Positions 1 to 8,403 of a stretch of 64,000 bases of DNA are shown here, in pieces. The notes beneath the pieces are model-generated. The model was not told the origin of the DNA and ran no database searches. It saw only the letters and a list, made by a program, of their open reading frames with translations. Position 1 is the stretch's first letter. The number at the start of each line of letters is the position of its first letter. The position numbers were made by a program, and so were the translations under genes. Source of the stretch: Saccharopolyspora kobensis (GTDB taxonomy: Bacteria > Actinomycetota > Actinomycetes > Mycobacteriales > Pseudonocardiaceae); contig NZ_FNVB01000002.1 in assembly GCF_900108315.1 (NCBI RefSeq), positions 372,001 through 436,000 on the forward strand. Direction: 5' to 3'.

Positions 1-780
1 CTGTCGGAATCAGGGCTGACCGACGTGTCCATCTGGTCGGTGTTCACCCTCTTCCTGGCGATGTACCTGCTGCTGATGACCGCGGTGTACTTCGCCTTCG
101 GCGGTCTGCGCCTGATCCGGCACGGCCACGGCGCGGAACCGGCCGTCGACGGCGTCGGCGCGGAGGTGACCAGGAGCGATGTCACCGGCGAGCAGAAGGT
201 GACGCTGCTGGCCATCGCCGCGCTGGTGGTGCTGGCGCTGGGGCTCGGCCTCGACGTCGGGATCACCGCCTTCGGCCTCGGCGCGCTGCTGACCCTGTTC
301 TTCCCGAAGCGGGCCGACGGCGCGGTCCGGGGCATCTCGTGGAGCGTCATCCTGCTGACCTCGGGGCTGTTCGTCTTCGTCGGGGTCGCCAAGGAGGTCG
401 GCGCGATCGACTACGCCTCCAACGCGATCGGCAGCCTGGGCGACCCGGTGCTGACGACGCTCCTGGCATTCCTGGTCGGCGGCGTCGTCTCGGCGTTCGC
501 CTCCACCACCGCGACGCTCGGCGCGACGTTCCCCATCCTGATCCCGCCGCTGCAGGCCGCCGACTTCCCGCACATCCCCGGCGCGGTGGCCGGTTTCGGC
601 GTGGCGGCCAGCGTCGTGGACGTCAGCCCCACCTCGCCCAGCGGCGCGATGCTGATGGCCAACGTCCGCAACCGCGACAAGCAGGTCTACTTCCGCCAGC
701 TCGTGTTCTACGCGGGCGCGATGGTCGTCACCGGATCGCTGGTCCCGTGGCTCCTGCTGGTGGTGCTCGGCCTGGGCTGA
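1..780 (+). CDS. SLC13/MatC-type dicarboxylate permease (C-terminal part, 5' end outside window)
   Basis: The reading frame is open from the first base, so the 259 residues seen are the C-terminal part of a larger protein. The GTG at 25 is probably internal. The fragment is a polytopic membrane protein: a hydrophobic hairpin at the start, a charged cytoplasmic linker around residues 35-60, then about six membrane segments. Gly/Ala/Thr-rich stretches such as ASTTATLGATFPILIPP and VDVSPTSPSGAML resemble the ion-transporter (SLC13, MatC malonate/dicarboxylate carrier) family, which moves carboxylates across the membrane. An MHS transporter and a hydrolase follow in the same direction 52 bp downstream, which suggests a small uptake and catabolism operon. 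The substrate cannot be read from the sequence. Confidence 0.75.
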   Translation: MSESGLTDVSIWSVFTLFLAMYLLLMTAVYFAFGGLRLIRHGHGAEPAVDGVGAEVTRSDVTGEQKVTLLAIAALVVLALGLGLDVGITAFGLGALLTLFFPKRADGAVRGISWSVILLTSGLFVFVGVAKEVGAIDYASNAIGSLGDPVLTTLLAFLVGGVVSAFASTTATLGATFPILIPPLQAADFPHIPGAVAGFGVAASVVDVSPTSPSGAMLMANVRNRDKQVYFRQLVFYAGAMVVTGSLVPWLLLVVLGLG

Positions 781-832
781 GCCCCGCGAACTCCCGAATC
801 CGATCGCACACCGTCTCACGCGGAGAGGTTCG

Positions 833-2158
833 ATGCCGCACACGATCCGAGCACGACAGTCCAGTTCCAGTTCGATGGCGCGGAAGGTCATCGCCGCGAG
901 CTTCATCGGCACCACGGTGGAGTGGTACGACTTCTTCCTCTACGGGACCGCATCGGCCCTGGTCTTCAACCGGCTGTTCTTCCCGCAGTTCTCCTCCCTC
1001 GCGGGCACGATCGCCGCTTTCGGCGCGTTCGCCGCGGGTTTCATCGCCCGGCCGATCGGTGGTGTCCTCTTCGGACACTTCGGCGACCGGGTCGGCCGCA
1101 AGTCCATGCTCATCTACAGCCTCGTGGGGATGGGTGCGTCCACCGTCGCGATCGGCCTGCTGCCGACCTACGCCCAGATCGGCGTGCTGGCCCCGATCCT
1201 GCTCGTGCTGTGCCGGCTGGTCCAGGGATTCGCCGTGGGCGGCGAATGGGGCGGTGCGGTCCTGATGTCCGTCGAGCACTCCCCGGCGCACAAGCGCGGG
1301 CTGGCGGGCAGCTGGACCCAGGCCGGCTCCCCCGCCGGGCTGGTCCTCGCCACCGCCGCGTTCGGCGGCTTCTCGATGCTCCCCGACGACGCCTTCCTGA
1401 GCTGGGGGTGGCGGGTGCCGTTCCTGCTCAGCGCGGCCCTGGTCGTCGTGGGCATGTTCATCCGGCTCAACGTCATCGAGTCGCCCGAGTTCCAGGAGGT
1501 GAAGGAGGCGGGTGCGCGCACCAGGCTGCCGATCGTCGACGCCGTCCGGAACCACCCGCTCAACATCCTGCTCGCCGTCGGTTGCTGCCTGGCACCGTTC
1601 GTCAACTTCTACCTCGTCGCGACGTTCGTCCTCACCTACGGCACTTCCTCGCTGGGGCTGGAGCGGTCGGCCGTGCTGGTCGTCGTCGCGATCGCCGCGG
1701 TGCTGGAAGTGGTCACCATCCCGCTGGCGGCGACCCTGTCCGACCGCATCGGCCGGCGCAAGGTCTTCCTCACCGGTGCGGCGCTGTTCGCCGCGTTCGC
1801 CTACCCGTTCTTCCTCATCAACGAGTCCGCGACCTCCACGTGGGTCCTCGGCCTCACCTGCGTCGTGGGCCTCTCGCTGATCCACCCGCTGATGTACGGA
1901 CCGATGGCAACCCTGTTCGCGGAGCTGTTCGCGCCCGAAGTCCGGTACAGCGCGGCTTCCCTGGGCTACCAGCTCGGTGCGATCTTCGGCGGCGGCTTCG
2001 CACCGCTCGTCCTGACCGCGCTGCTGGCCACCGGTGGTGGTTCCGCGACCGCCCTGCCGCCGTACCTGATCACCGTCAGCGTCCTGACCTTCGCCTCGGT
2101 CCACTTCGCCACGCGACCCGGACGCGCGCATTCGACCGAACCCGGGAAGGAGCGCTGA
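833..2158 (+). CDS. MHS-family MFS metabolite:proton symporter
   Basis: A 441-residue, twelve-segment transporter of the metabolite:H+ symporter branch of the major facilitator superfamily (relatives: ShiA, KgtP, ProP). The signature GTTVEWYDFFLYG lies at residues 26-38, the loop 2-3 motif GHFGDRVGRK at 81-90, and its second-half copy (LSDRIGRRKVF) near residue 305. The ATG at 833 has GGAGAGG six bases upstream and is preferred over the downstream ATG at 875. Family members import organic acids, betaines or osmolytes with protons. Two different transporters and one hydrolase in a row suggest uptake of an ester or carboxylate that is then cleaved inside the cell, but this is inference. Confidence 0.9.
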   Translation: MPHTIRARQSSSSSMARKVIAASFIGTTVEWYDFFLYGTASALVFNRLFFPQFSSLAGTIAAFGAFAAGFIARPIGGVLFGHFGDRVGRKSMLIYSLVGMGASTVAIGLLPTYAQIGVLAPILLVLCRLVQGFAVGGEWGGAVLMSVEHSPAHKRGLAGSWTQAGSPAGLVLATAAFGGFSMLPDDAFLSWGWRVPFLLSAALVVVGMFIRLNVIESPEFQEVKEAGARTRLPIVDAVRNHPLNILLAVGCCLAPFVNFYLVATFVLTYGTSSLGLERSAVLVVVAIAAVLEVVTIPLAATLSDRIGRRKVFLTGAALFAAFAYPFFLINESATSTWVLGLTCVVGLSLIHPLMYGPMATLFAELFAPEVRYSAASLGYQLGAIFGGGFAPLVLTALLATGGGSATALPPYLITVSVLTFASVHFATRPGRAHSTEPGKER

Positions 2159-2159
2159 G

Positions 2160-3401
2160 TTGACCACCGCATGGCTCGACACCGATCTCGCGCGATGGGT
2201 CGAAACCTGCCGCGACGACCGGGAGTTGTCCGGTCTCGCCGCCGCGGCCACGGTTACCTTCGGCATTCGCGCCGACGACCGGACGGCACTTTTCGGCTTC
2301 CACGGCGGAGAACTCGCCGAACCCGCCGACGACCCGGACTTCGTCCTGGTCGCGGCGGACGCCGACTGGAGCGAGTTCTTCCAGCCCGTGCCGCCGCCGG
2401 CCCACCAGAACTTCTTCGGCATGCTGATGCGCGTTCCCGGCGCCCGGGTCGAGGGCAGCGAACTGGCCATGGCGCAGCACGCGCACATCGTCCGCCGGGT
2501 GCTGGAGCTGGGGCGGGAGGCGATCTCCGGACCCCTGACCGCCCCGGCCGCGCACCCGGCCCGGGGGAAGGCGCACCTGCGCCCCGGCTACGTGCGCATC
2601 AGCGTCCGCGGCGAGCCGGTGGAGATCTTCTACGAGGAGGCGGGCGCGGGGCCGGATGTCCTGCTCCTGCACACCGCGGGCGCCGATGCCCGCCAGTACC
2701 ACGAGCTGATGGCCGATCCCGCGCTGGCATCGCGCTGCCGCCTCGTCGCGTTCGACCTGCCCGGCCACGGTCGTTCCGGTCTGCTGCCCGGAGTCGTGCC
2801 CGGCGGCTACAGCTTGACCACCGACCAGTACGCCACGGCCGTCCTCGCCGTGATCGACGCGTTGGGGCTGGTCTCGCCCGTCGTCAGCGGTTCCTCGATG
2901 GGCGGTGAGATCTGCCTGGAGCTGGCGCACCGCGCACCGCACGCCCTCGGCGGCGTGATCGCGTGCGAGGCCAGCGACCGGGTTCCCGGCCGGAAGGTGC
3001 CGTGGGCGAAGCACCCCGCGGTCAACGAGTCCACCTTCGTCCCGGAGTGGGTCTACGGGCTCATGGCCCCGCAGAGCCCGGAGCGCTGCCGCCGCGAGGT
3101 GTGGTGGGGCTACTCCCAGGGCGGGTTCGGGACCTTCGCCGGCGACATCGACTTCTACAGCGGTGACTGGGACGGCCGCGAGCGGGTCGGCGAGATCGAC
3201 ACCTCCCGGTGCCCGGTGATCATGATGACCGGCGAGTACGACTACTCGTGCACCCCGGCGATGTCGGCGGCGACGGCGCGCAAGATCCCCGGAGCCGTCT
3301 TCTGGCCGATGCCGGATCTCGGGCACTTCCCGATGGCGGAGAACCCGCCGCTGTTCGCCGAGCACTTCGCCGCGGCGCTGGACCGCCTCGGGATTCCGTG
3401 A
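2160..3401 (+). CDS. alpha/beta hydrolase with an N-terminal extension
   Basis: Starts at a TTG one base after the MFS stop, with GGAAGG nine bases upstream, so it is translationally close to the transporter. The last 270 of 413 residues form an alpha/beta hydrolase fold: GSSMGG carries the presumed nucleophile (Ser about 246), an acid lies in TGEYDYS (about Asp361) and the general base in DLGHF (about His389). The first 130 residues (TVTFGIRADDRTALFGFHGGEL and following) resemble an SCP-2-like lipid-binding fold, though this is a weak visual match. It probably hydrolyses an ester or lactone brought in by the neighbouring permeases. The substrate is unknown. Confidence 0.85.
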   Translation: MTTAWLDTDLARWVETCRDDRELSGLAAAATVTFGIRADDRTALFGFHGGELAEPADDPDFVLVAADADWSEFFQPVPPPAHQNFFGMLMRVPGARVEGSELAMAQHAHIVRRVLELGREAISGPLTAPAAHPARGKAHLRPGYVRISVRGEPVEIFYEEAGAGPDVLLLHTAGADARQYHELMADPALASRCRLVAFDLPGHGRSGLLPGVVPGGYSLTTDQYATAVLAVIDALGLVSPVVSGSSMGGEICLELAHRAPHALGGVIACEASDRVPGRKVPWAKHPAVNESTFVPEWVYGLMAPQSPERCRREVWWGYSQGGFGTFAGDIDFYSGDWDGRERVGEIDTSRCPVIMMTGEYDYSCTPAMSAATARKIPGAVFWPMPDLGHFPMAENPPLFAEHFAAALDRLGIP

Positions 3402-3410
3402 GGCGGCGGC

Positions 3411-4079
3411 TCAGGTCAGCTCCGCGAAGCGCTCCACCTGGTCGCTGCTGCCGGCGACGACCAGGATGTCGCCGTCGTGCACCACCGTCTCGGCGGTCGC
3501 GTAGGTGAAGGCCTGCCCCGGCCGCTTGATCGCCACGACGGTCACGCCGTACTTCGAGCGCACCCGCGTGTCGCCGAGCGGGCGGCCGAACGCTTCGGCC
3601 GGTGCGCGGGTCTTGGCCAGCGCGTAGTGCTCGTCCTCCAGCTCGATGTAGTCCAGCATCCGGCCCATCACCAGGTGCGCCGTGTTCTTGCCCATCTCGT
3701 GCTCCGGCAGCACGACGTGGTGCGCGCCCACCCGCTCCAGGATGCGGCCGTGCTGGTGGCTGGTCGCCTTGGCCCAGATGTTCGGGATGCCGAAGTCCAC
3801 CAGCAGCGAGGTGGTCAGGATGCTGGCCTCCAGCTCGGTGCCGATGGCCACCACCGCCCTGGTGAACTGGTGCACGCCGAGCTGGCGCAGGCTCTCCGGG
3901 TCGGTGGTGTCGGCGACCGCGGTGTGGGTCAGCTCGTCGGCGTGCCGCTGCACGACGGTGGGCCGCGCGTCGATGGCCAGCACCTCCGCGCCGCGCCGCA
4001 CCAGCTCGCCGGCCAGCGAGCTGCCGAACCGGCCGAGGCCGATCACCACGATCTGATTCGCTGCGTCGTTCCTAGCCAA
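3411..4079 (-). CDS. ktrA: KtrA/TrkA-type potassium channel gating subunit
   Basis: A 222-residue cytosolic RCK protein. Residues 10-40 form a Rossmann nucleotide-binding start (GLGRFG at 14-19, acidic residue at the end of strand 2 in AIDARP), and the last 85 residues form the RCK_C ligand-binding domain. Members assemble as an octameric ring that opens the KtrB pore in response to ATP/ADP and, in many Gram-positives, cyclic di-AMP. The start overlaps the end of the upstream ktrB gene by 8 bp, as expected for co-translated subunits. It lies convergent with, and only 9 bp from, the hydrolase gene, with no visible terminator between them. Confidence 0.93.
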   Translation of the reverse strand: MARNDAANQIVVIGLGRFGSSLAGELVRRGAEVLAIDARPTVVQRHADELTHTAVADTTDPESLRQLGVHQFTRAVVAIGTELEASILTTSLLVDFGIPNIWAKATSHQHGRILERVGAHHVVLPEHEMGKNTAHLVMGRMLDYIELEDEHYALAKTRAPAEAFGRPLGDTRVRSKYGVTVVAIKRPGQAFTYATAETVVHDGDILVVAGSSDQVERFAELT

Positions 4080-5433
4080 CGATGGGTCGCTCCTCCGGCA
4101 GTTCGTAGCGGCGGCCCCGCTCCCGCAGCGCCAGCGCCGAGGCCAGCGTGATCGGGCCGAGCCGGCCGATGAACATCAGTACCACCAGCAGTATCTGCCC
4201 GAGCGCGGGGATCTGGGCGGTGATCCCGGTGGACAGGCCGACCGTGGCGAACGCCGAGACCACCTCGAAGAGCACCGCGTCCAGGCCGAAGGGCGTGATC
4301 GCCTGGAGCAGCAGCACGCTCAGCACGACGACGCCGACGGCGATCAGCACGATGGTCAGGGCCTGCCGCTGCACGCCTTCCGGCAGCCGCCGCCCCATCA
4401 CGTGCACGGTCGGTTCGCCGCGGATCTCGGCCAGGATCACGAACGCCAGCAGCGCGAACGTGGTGATCTTGATGCCGCCTGCGGTGCCCGCGCTGCCACC
4501 GCCGATGAACATCAGGACGTCGTGCACCAGCAGCGTGCCCGAGTGCATCTCGGCGATGTCGAGGTTGTTGAAACCGGCTGTCCTGGTCATGGTCGCGGCG
4601 AAGAATCCGGCCAGCAGCTTGCCCGGCCAGGACAGCGGGCCCAGCGTGCCGGGATTGGTCCACTCGGCGGCGGTGACCACCACCGAGCCGCCGATCAGCA
4701 GCACCACCGTGACCCACACCGTGATCTTGGTGTGCAGCGTCCAGCGGCGCGGCTGGCGCAACCTGCTGAACAGCTCCAGCCACACCGGGAACCCGAGCCC
4801 GCCCGCGATCACCGCGAGGGCGATCGGCAGGCAGAACCAGGCGTCGGTGACGAAGCCCATCAGGTTGTCGGTGCGCAGCGCGAAGCCCGCGTTGTTGAAC
4901 GCCGAGACCGCGTGGAACACCCCTTCGTAGACCGCGCGGCCGAACCCGAGCCCGTAGCCGGTCACCAGCCGCGCGGTCAACGCCACCGCCACCACCAGCT
5001 CGAACAGCAGGCTGAGCAGCAGGATGCGGCCCACCACCCGCCGGACGTCGCCGAGCCCGAGCGTCTTGGTCTCGGCTTGCGCGGTGAGCCGCATGCGCAG
5101 GCCGAACCGGCGGAACACCAGCAGACTCAGCAGCGAGGCGAGCGTCATGATGCCCAGCCCGCCCAGCTGGATCAGGACGAGGATGATCACTTCCCCCGCG
5201 GTGGACCAGTACGTCGGCGTGTCCACCACGATCAGGCCGGTCACGCACGCCGCCGACGTCGCGGTGAACAGCGCGACGATCAGCCCGGTCGGTTCGCCGG
5301 ACTCGGTGGCGAAGGGCATCGACAGCAGCAGCGTGCCGACGGCGATCAGCCCGGCGAAACCCAGCACGACGGACACCGCGGGCTGCCTGCGCACCGCGGC
5401 GAGGCGCCGACCGCTGCCCTGGAGGACGTTCAC
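4072..5433 (-). CDS. ktrB: KtrB/TrkH-type potassium translocating subunit
   Basis: A 453-residue membrane protein with the fourfold M1-P-M2 layout of TrkH/KtrB. All four pore-loop filter segments are visible: TSAACVTGL (59-67), AFNNAGF, TRTAGFNN and TVGLSTGI. Each contains the filter glycine, so the pore looks functional. It imports potassium together with KtrA, which is encoded next in the same operon. Potassium uptake is the first step of the response to high osmolarity, and this window also carries a glycine-betaine synthesis gene (58.5-60.2 kb). The start codon lies 25 bp downstream of the RraA-like gene, so the three genes could share a transcript. Confidence 0.93.
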   Translation of the reverse strand: MNVLQGSGRRLAAVRRQPAVSVVLGFAGLIAVGTLLLSMPFATESGEPTGLIVALFTATSAACVTGLIVVDTPTYWSTAGEVIILVLIQLGGLGIMTLASLLSLLVFRRFGLRMRLTAQAETKTLGLGDVRRVVGRILLLSLLFELVVAVALTARLVTGYGLGFGRAVYEGVFHAVSAFNNAGFALRTDNLMGFVTDAWFCLPIALAVIAGGLGFPVWLELFSRLRQPRRWTLHTKITVWVTVVLLIGGSVVVTAAEWTNPGTLGPLSWPGKLLAGFFAATMTRTAGFNNLDIAEMHSGTLLVHDVLMFIGGGSAGTAGGIKITTFALLAFVILAEIRGEPTVHVMGRRLPEGVQRQALTIVLIAVGVVVLSVLLLQAITPFGLDAVLFEVVSAFATVGLSTGITAQIPALGQILLVVLMFIGRLGPITLASALALRERGRRYELPEERPIVG

Positions 5434-5458
5434 GGGTGGGACAGTACTGGGCCGGGCG

Positions 5459-6013
5459 CTACGGCGCGTCGATCACCACGACACCGTCCTGATCGGCCAC
5501 GACGTACTCGCCGGGGACGAACCGGACACCGCCGAGCTCGACGACCTCGTCCACCGCGCCCTCACCGGTCTTGGTGCTCTTGCGCGGGTTGGTGCCCAGC
5601 GCCTTGACGCCGAACTCCATCCCGGCCAGCACCGCCGAATCGCGCACCGCGCCGTTGATGATCGCGCCGCTCCAGCCGTTGGACCGGCCCAGCTCGGCGA
5701 TCAGGTCGCCCATCAGCGCGGTGTGCAGCGAACCCCGGCCGTCGATCACCAGCACCTGCCCCTCGCCCGGCGCGGACAGGACCTCCTTGAGCAGGGCGTT
5801 GTCCTGGAAGCACTTGACCGTGCGGATCCGCCCCTCGAAGGCAGGGCGCCCGCCGAAGTCGCGGAACTGCACGTCGCAGCTGCGCACCTCCGGGCCTTCC
5901 CGATCCGCGAGATCAGCAGTCGCCAGACTCGGTTCCGCCTCGCCGCGATTTTCAGCGGTGGTCGCGTCCGGGGTCGCGCCCGCGTTTGGCGGTTTCTGGT
6001 GGCCGGGTTGCAT
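5459..6013 (-). CDS. RraA family protein (aldolase/RNase regulator fold)
   Basis: The conserved part (from TADLADREG onward) matches RraA/demethylmenaquinone-methyltransferase-like proteins: [46 protein letters not shown] and [15 protein letters not shown]. In most actinobacteria such proteins are divalent-metal 4-hydroxy-4-methyl-2-oxoglutarate/oxaloacetate aldolases rather than RNase E regulators. The family usually starts just before TADLAD, but no standard start codon is present there. The nearest is the ATG at 6013 with AGGGGGA upstream, giving 184 residues. The first 28 or so residues of that product are encoded by a dispersed repeat (see 5931-6050), so the N-terminus is not family-like. 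Confidence 0.85.
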   Translation of the reverse strand: MQPGHQKPPNAGATPDATTAENRGEAEPSLATADLADREGPEVRSCDVQFRDFGGRPAFEGRIRTVKCFQDNALLKEVLSAPGEGQVLVIDGRGSLHTALMGDLIAELGRSNGWSGAIINGAVRDSAVLAGMEFGVKALGTNPRKSTKTGEGAVDEVVELGGVRFVPGEYVVADQDGVVVIDAP

Positions 6014-6050
6014 CACGGTCCCCCTGATGAGGTGCGGTTGAGCAGGACTC
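5931..6050 (-). repeat. copy 1 of a ~120-bp dispersed 5'-module
   Basis: On the minus strand this stretch aligns over its whole length with 51413-51530 and 52957-53077. Shared blocks include AGTCCTGCTCAACCGCA, CAACC followed by GCCACCAGAAACC, CGACCCCGGACGCGACCACC and GCGAGGCGGAAC. In the other two copies the block ends at the start codon of the next gene. Here the equivalent GTG reads GAG. An ATG (6013) sits where the others have ACG, so the repeat is read as protein at the head of the RraA-like gene. Confidence 0.85.
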
Positions 6051-6163
6051 CGGTTGACACAAGGGGTGTCATGCGTCCTCCCAACGGGCTTGACGTGGGT
6101 CGCGAGCGTACCCACGGGTAGCCGTTGTCCGCGCGGTACCGCGATCAACACCACACCCGGCGA

Positions 6164-7417
6164 TCAGCCGCAGTTCTCGGCTCGTTTCAGGAGCAGTTCG
6201 CGCTCGCGGGTGTTCGCGGTCAGGTCGGCGGCGCGCTCGAACTCGGCGCGGGCTTCGGCCGGCCGGTCCAGCTTGACCAGGAGGTCGCCCCGGACGCTGG
6301 GCAGCAGGTGGTAGCCGTCCAGCGAACCCTCGGCCACCAGCTGGTCGACGAGGTGCAGGCCGTGCTCGGGGCCGAAGGCCATCGACACCGCCACCGCGCG
6401 GTTGAGCTCCACCACCGGCGACGGCGTGACCTCCGAGAGCTGCTCGTAGATCCGGGCGATCCGCGGCCAGTCGGTCTCCGCCGCGGTGCGCGCCCGCGCG
6501 TGGCAGGCCGCGATCGCCGCTTGCAGCCGGTATGGGCCGGGCGGCGCGTCGATCTCCTCCGCCCGCTGCAGCGCGGCGAGGCCGCGGCGGATCAGCAGCT
6601 GGTCCCAGCGCGTGCGGTCCTGCTCCAGCAGCAGCACGGGCTCACCGCTGGGGCCGGTGCGCGCGGCGGTGCGGGACGCCTGGATCTCCAGCAGCGCGAC
6701 CAGGCCGTGCACCTCGGGTTCGCCGGGCACCAGACCGGCCAGGATCCGCCCGAGCCGCAGCGCGTCGTCGCACAGCTCGGTGCGCAGCCAGTCCGCGCCG
6801 GAGGTGGCCGTGTAGCCCTCGTTGAAGATGAGGTAGACGACTTCCAGCACCGCGGGCAACCGCGCGGCGAGCTCGTCCCCGCTCGGTGCTTCGAACGGGA
6901 TCTGCTTGCGCGCCAACGTCTTCTTGGCCCGCACGATGCGCTGCGCGATGGTCGGCTCGGGCACCAGGAAGGCGCGGGCGATCTCCTTGGTGGTCAGCCC
7001 GCACAGCACGCGCAGGGCCAGCGCCACCCGCGCCTCGGTGGACAGCACCGGGTGGCAGGCGGTGAACACCAGGCGCAGCAGGTCGTCGCCGAAGTCCGGG
7101 CCGGTGTCCACCTCGATCTCGGTGTGCTGCCGCTGTTCCAGGTCCCGGCCGATCTCCTGCTGCTTGCGCGCCAGCCGCTCCTTGCGGCGCAGCTGGTCGA
7201 TCGCCCGGTGCTTGGCGGTGGACATCAGCCAGGCGCCGGGATTGGGCGGAACCCCGGTCTCCGGCCACTTCTCCAGCGCGATGAGCAGCGCGTCCTGCGC
7301 CAGTTCCTCGGCCTGGCCGACGTCCTGCACGAGCCGCGCCAGCCCGGCGATGAGGCGGGCCGCCTCGATCCGCCAGACCGCTTCGATGGCGCGGTGGGTT
7401 TCGGAAACCGTCACCAC
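6164..7417 (-). CDS. ECF42-type RNA polymerase sigma factor with C-terminal TPR-like extension
   Basis: A 417-residue protein. Region 2 (AEELAQDALLIALEKWP) and region 4 (LTTKEIARAFLVPEPTIAQRIVRAKKTL) of an ECF sigma factor occupy the first 185 residues. A long helical extension follows (DUF6596/TPR-like: VYLIFNEGYTATSG, VVELNRAVAVSMAFGPEHGLHLVD, LDRPAEARAEFERAA). This architecture, next to genes for YCII/DGPF proteins, defines the ECF42 group, in which the extension replaces an anti-sigma factor in controlling activity. Two DGPF genes lie directly upstream on the same strand (19 and 504 bp away), so the three probably form one autoregulated operon. Targets outside this cluster are unknown. 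Confidence 0.93.
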   Translation of the reverse strand: MVTVSETHRAIEAVWRIEAARLIAGLARLVQDVGQAEELAQDALLIALEKWPETGVPPNPGAWLMSTAKHRAIDQLRRKERLARKQQEIGRDLEQRQHTEIEVDTGPDFGDDLLRLVFTACHPVLSTEARVALALRVLCGLTTKEIARAFLVPEPTIAQRIVRAKKTLARKQIPFEAPSGDELAARLPAVLEVVYLIFNEGYTATSGADWLRTELCDDALRLGRILAGLVPGEPEVHGLVALLEIQASRTAARTGPSGEPVLLLEQDRTRWDQLLIRRGLAALQRAEEIDAPPGPYRLQAAIAACHARARTAAETDWPRIARIYEQLSEVTPSPVVELNRAVAVSMAFGPEHGLHLVDQLVAEGSLDGYHLLPSVRGDLLVKLDRPAEARAEFERAADLTANTRERELLLKRAENCG

Positions 7418-7436
7418 GCCATCTCAGCACACCTGG

Positions 7437-7850
7437 TCAGGCGATTCCGCCCGCTTCGCGGACCTGCGCGCGCAGGTTGGCCTCGCGCTCGGCCTCCTCC
7501 TCGGACATCTCGAAGTCCTCGGCCTCGAACACGCGCCGCACCTCGACCGGCTCCGGGCACCGCTTGGCCCACTCCACGGCCTCCTCGCGGGAGCGGACCT
7601 GGAGCAGCCAGAACCCGGCGATCAGCTCCTTGGCCTCGGTGAACGGCCCGTCCACCACGGATCGGCCACCGCCGGTGGCGATCTCGGTGCGGAAGCCCTC
7701 CGAACTGGGGTGCAGGCCCTCACCGGCCAGCAGCACGCCGGACTTGACCAGCTCCTCGTTGTAGTCCCCCATCGCCTTGAGCTCCTCCGGGCTCGGCATC
7801 GCGCCGTTCTCGGTCTCGGGGGTGGACTTCACGATCATCATGTATCGCAT
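7437..7850 (-). CDS. YCII/DGPF-domain protein
   Basis: A 137-residue YCII-related protein beginning MRYMMIVKSTPETENG and carrying GRSVVDGPFTEAKELIAGFWLLQVRSREEAVEWAKRCP. The DGPF motif names the family. AGGAAG lies eight bases before the ATG. YCII proteins have a ferredoxin-like fold with conserved His/Asp. Their reaction is unsettled, and they are the standard partner genes of ECF42 sigma factors. This one lies 19 bp upstream of the sigma gene and 71 bp downstream of a second, related DGPF gene. The two copies share the block LLAGEGLHPSSEGFRTE, which indicates a tandem duplication. Confidence 0.92.
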   Translation of the reverse strand: MRYMMIVKSTPETENGAMPSPEELKAMGDYNEELVKSGVLLAGEGLHPSSEGFRTEIATGGGRSVVDGPFTEAKELIAGFWLLQVRSREEAVEWAKRCPEPVEVRRVFEAEDFEMSEEEAEREANLRAQVREAGGIA

Positions 7851-7921
7851 CGCAGTCGCTTCCTGATCGTCCGCCGCTCTGGTGCGGTCGGTGCCCGTTT
7901 TCTACCAGCAGCGAGGCGGTT

Positions 7922-8302
7922 TCAACCGGTGAACTCGCGGATCTGCGCAGTCGGCCAGTCCTCCCGCGCCGCGCCGGGGAAGTCCTCGACCGCCAGCACC
8001 TGCAGCACGGTGACCGGTGCCGGGCAGCGCTTGGCCCACTCGACCATCTCCTCGCGGGAGCGCACCTGGAGCACCCAGAACCCGGCGATCACCTCCTCGG
8101 TGCCGGGAAACGGCCCGCGCACCACGGTTCGCCCGCCACCCGGGGCGAGCTCGGTCCGGAACCCCTCGGAACTGGGGTGCAGGCCTTCACCGGCCAGCAG
8201 CACGCCCGCCCGGACCAGCGTCTCGTTGTAGTCCCCCATCGCTTCGACGTCCGCCGGTCCCGGCGCACCGGCTCCGGCCATGACCGCCATCAGGAATCTC
8301 AT
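7922..8302 (-). CDS. second YCII/DGPF-domain protein
   Basis: A 126-residue paralogue of the neighbouring DGPF gene (shared LVRAGVLLAGEGLHPSSEGFRTE and IAGFWVLQVRSREE). In the name-giving motif DGPF is replaced by RGPF, and the C-terminus diverges. The ATG at 8302 is chosen because GGAGGG lies eight bases upstream and the protein then begins MRFLMAVMAG as in the family; longer in-frame starts lack homology. It is the first gene of the presumed ECF42 operon. A candidate ECF-type promoter lies 52-80 bp upstream. Confidence 0.9.
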   Translation of the reverse strand: MRFLMAVMAGAGAPGPADVEAMGDYNETLVRAGVLLAGEGLHPSSEGFRTELAPGGGRTVVRGPFPGTEEVIAGFWVLQVRSREEMVEWAKRCPAPVTVLQVLAVEDFPGAAREDWPTAQIREFTG

Positions 8303-8353
8303 CTCGGGGCCCTCCCTGTCGGTGGCGGCCGGTCCGCCCGGCCGCTCACCGAT

Positions 8354-8382
8354 GCATCGAGCGGGCGACCCCGAGATCGACA
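8354..8382 (-). promoter_or_regulatory. candidate ECF42-dependent promoter of the DGPF-sigma operon
   Basis: On the minus strand TGTCGA (8382-8377) is followed after exactly 17 bases by CGATGC (8359-8354). The TGTCGA -35 element is the type I recall for ECF42 regulons, with a CGA-containing -10. It stands 52 bp upstream of the first DGPF start codon and overlaps the intergenic space after the hydrolase gene. The assignment is inference from the motif and from position. Confidence 0.5.
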
Positions 8383-8403
8383 CGTCCCGCGGACTTTCGC
8401 GGC

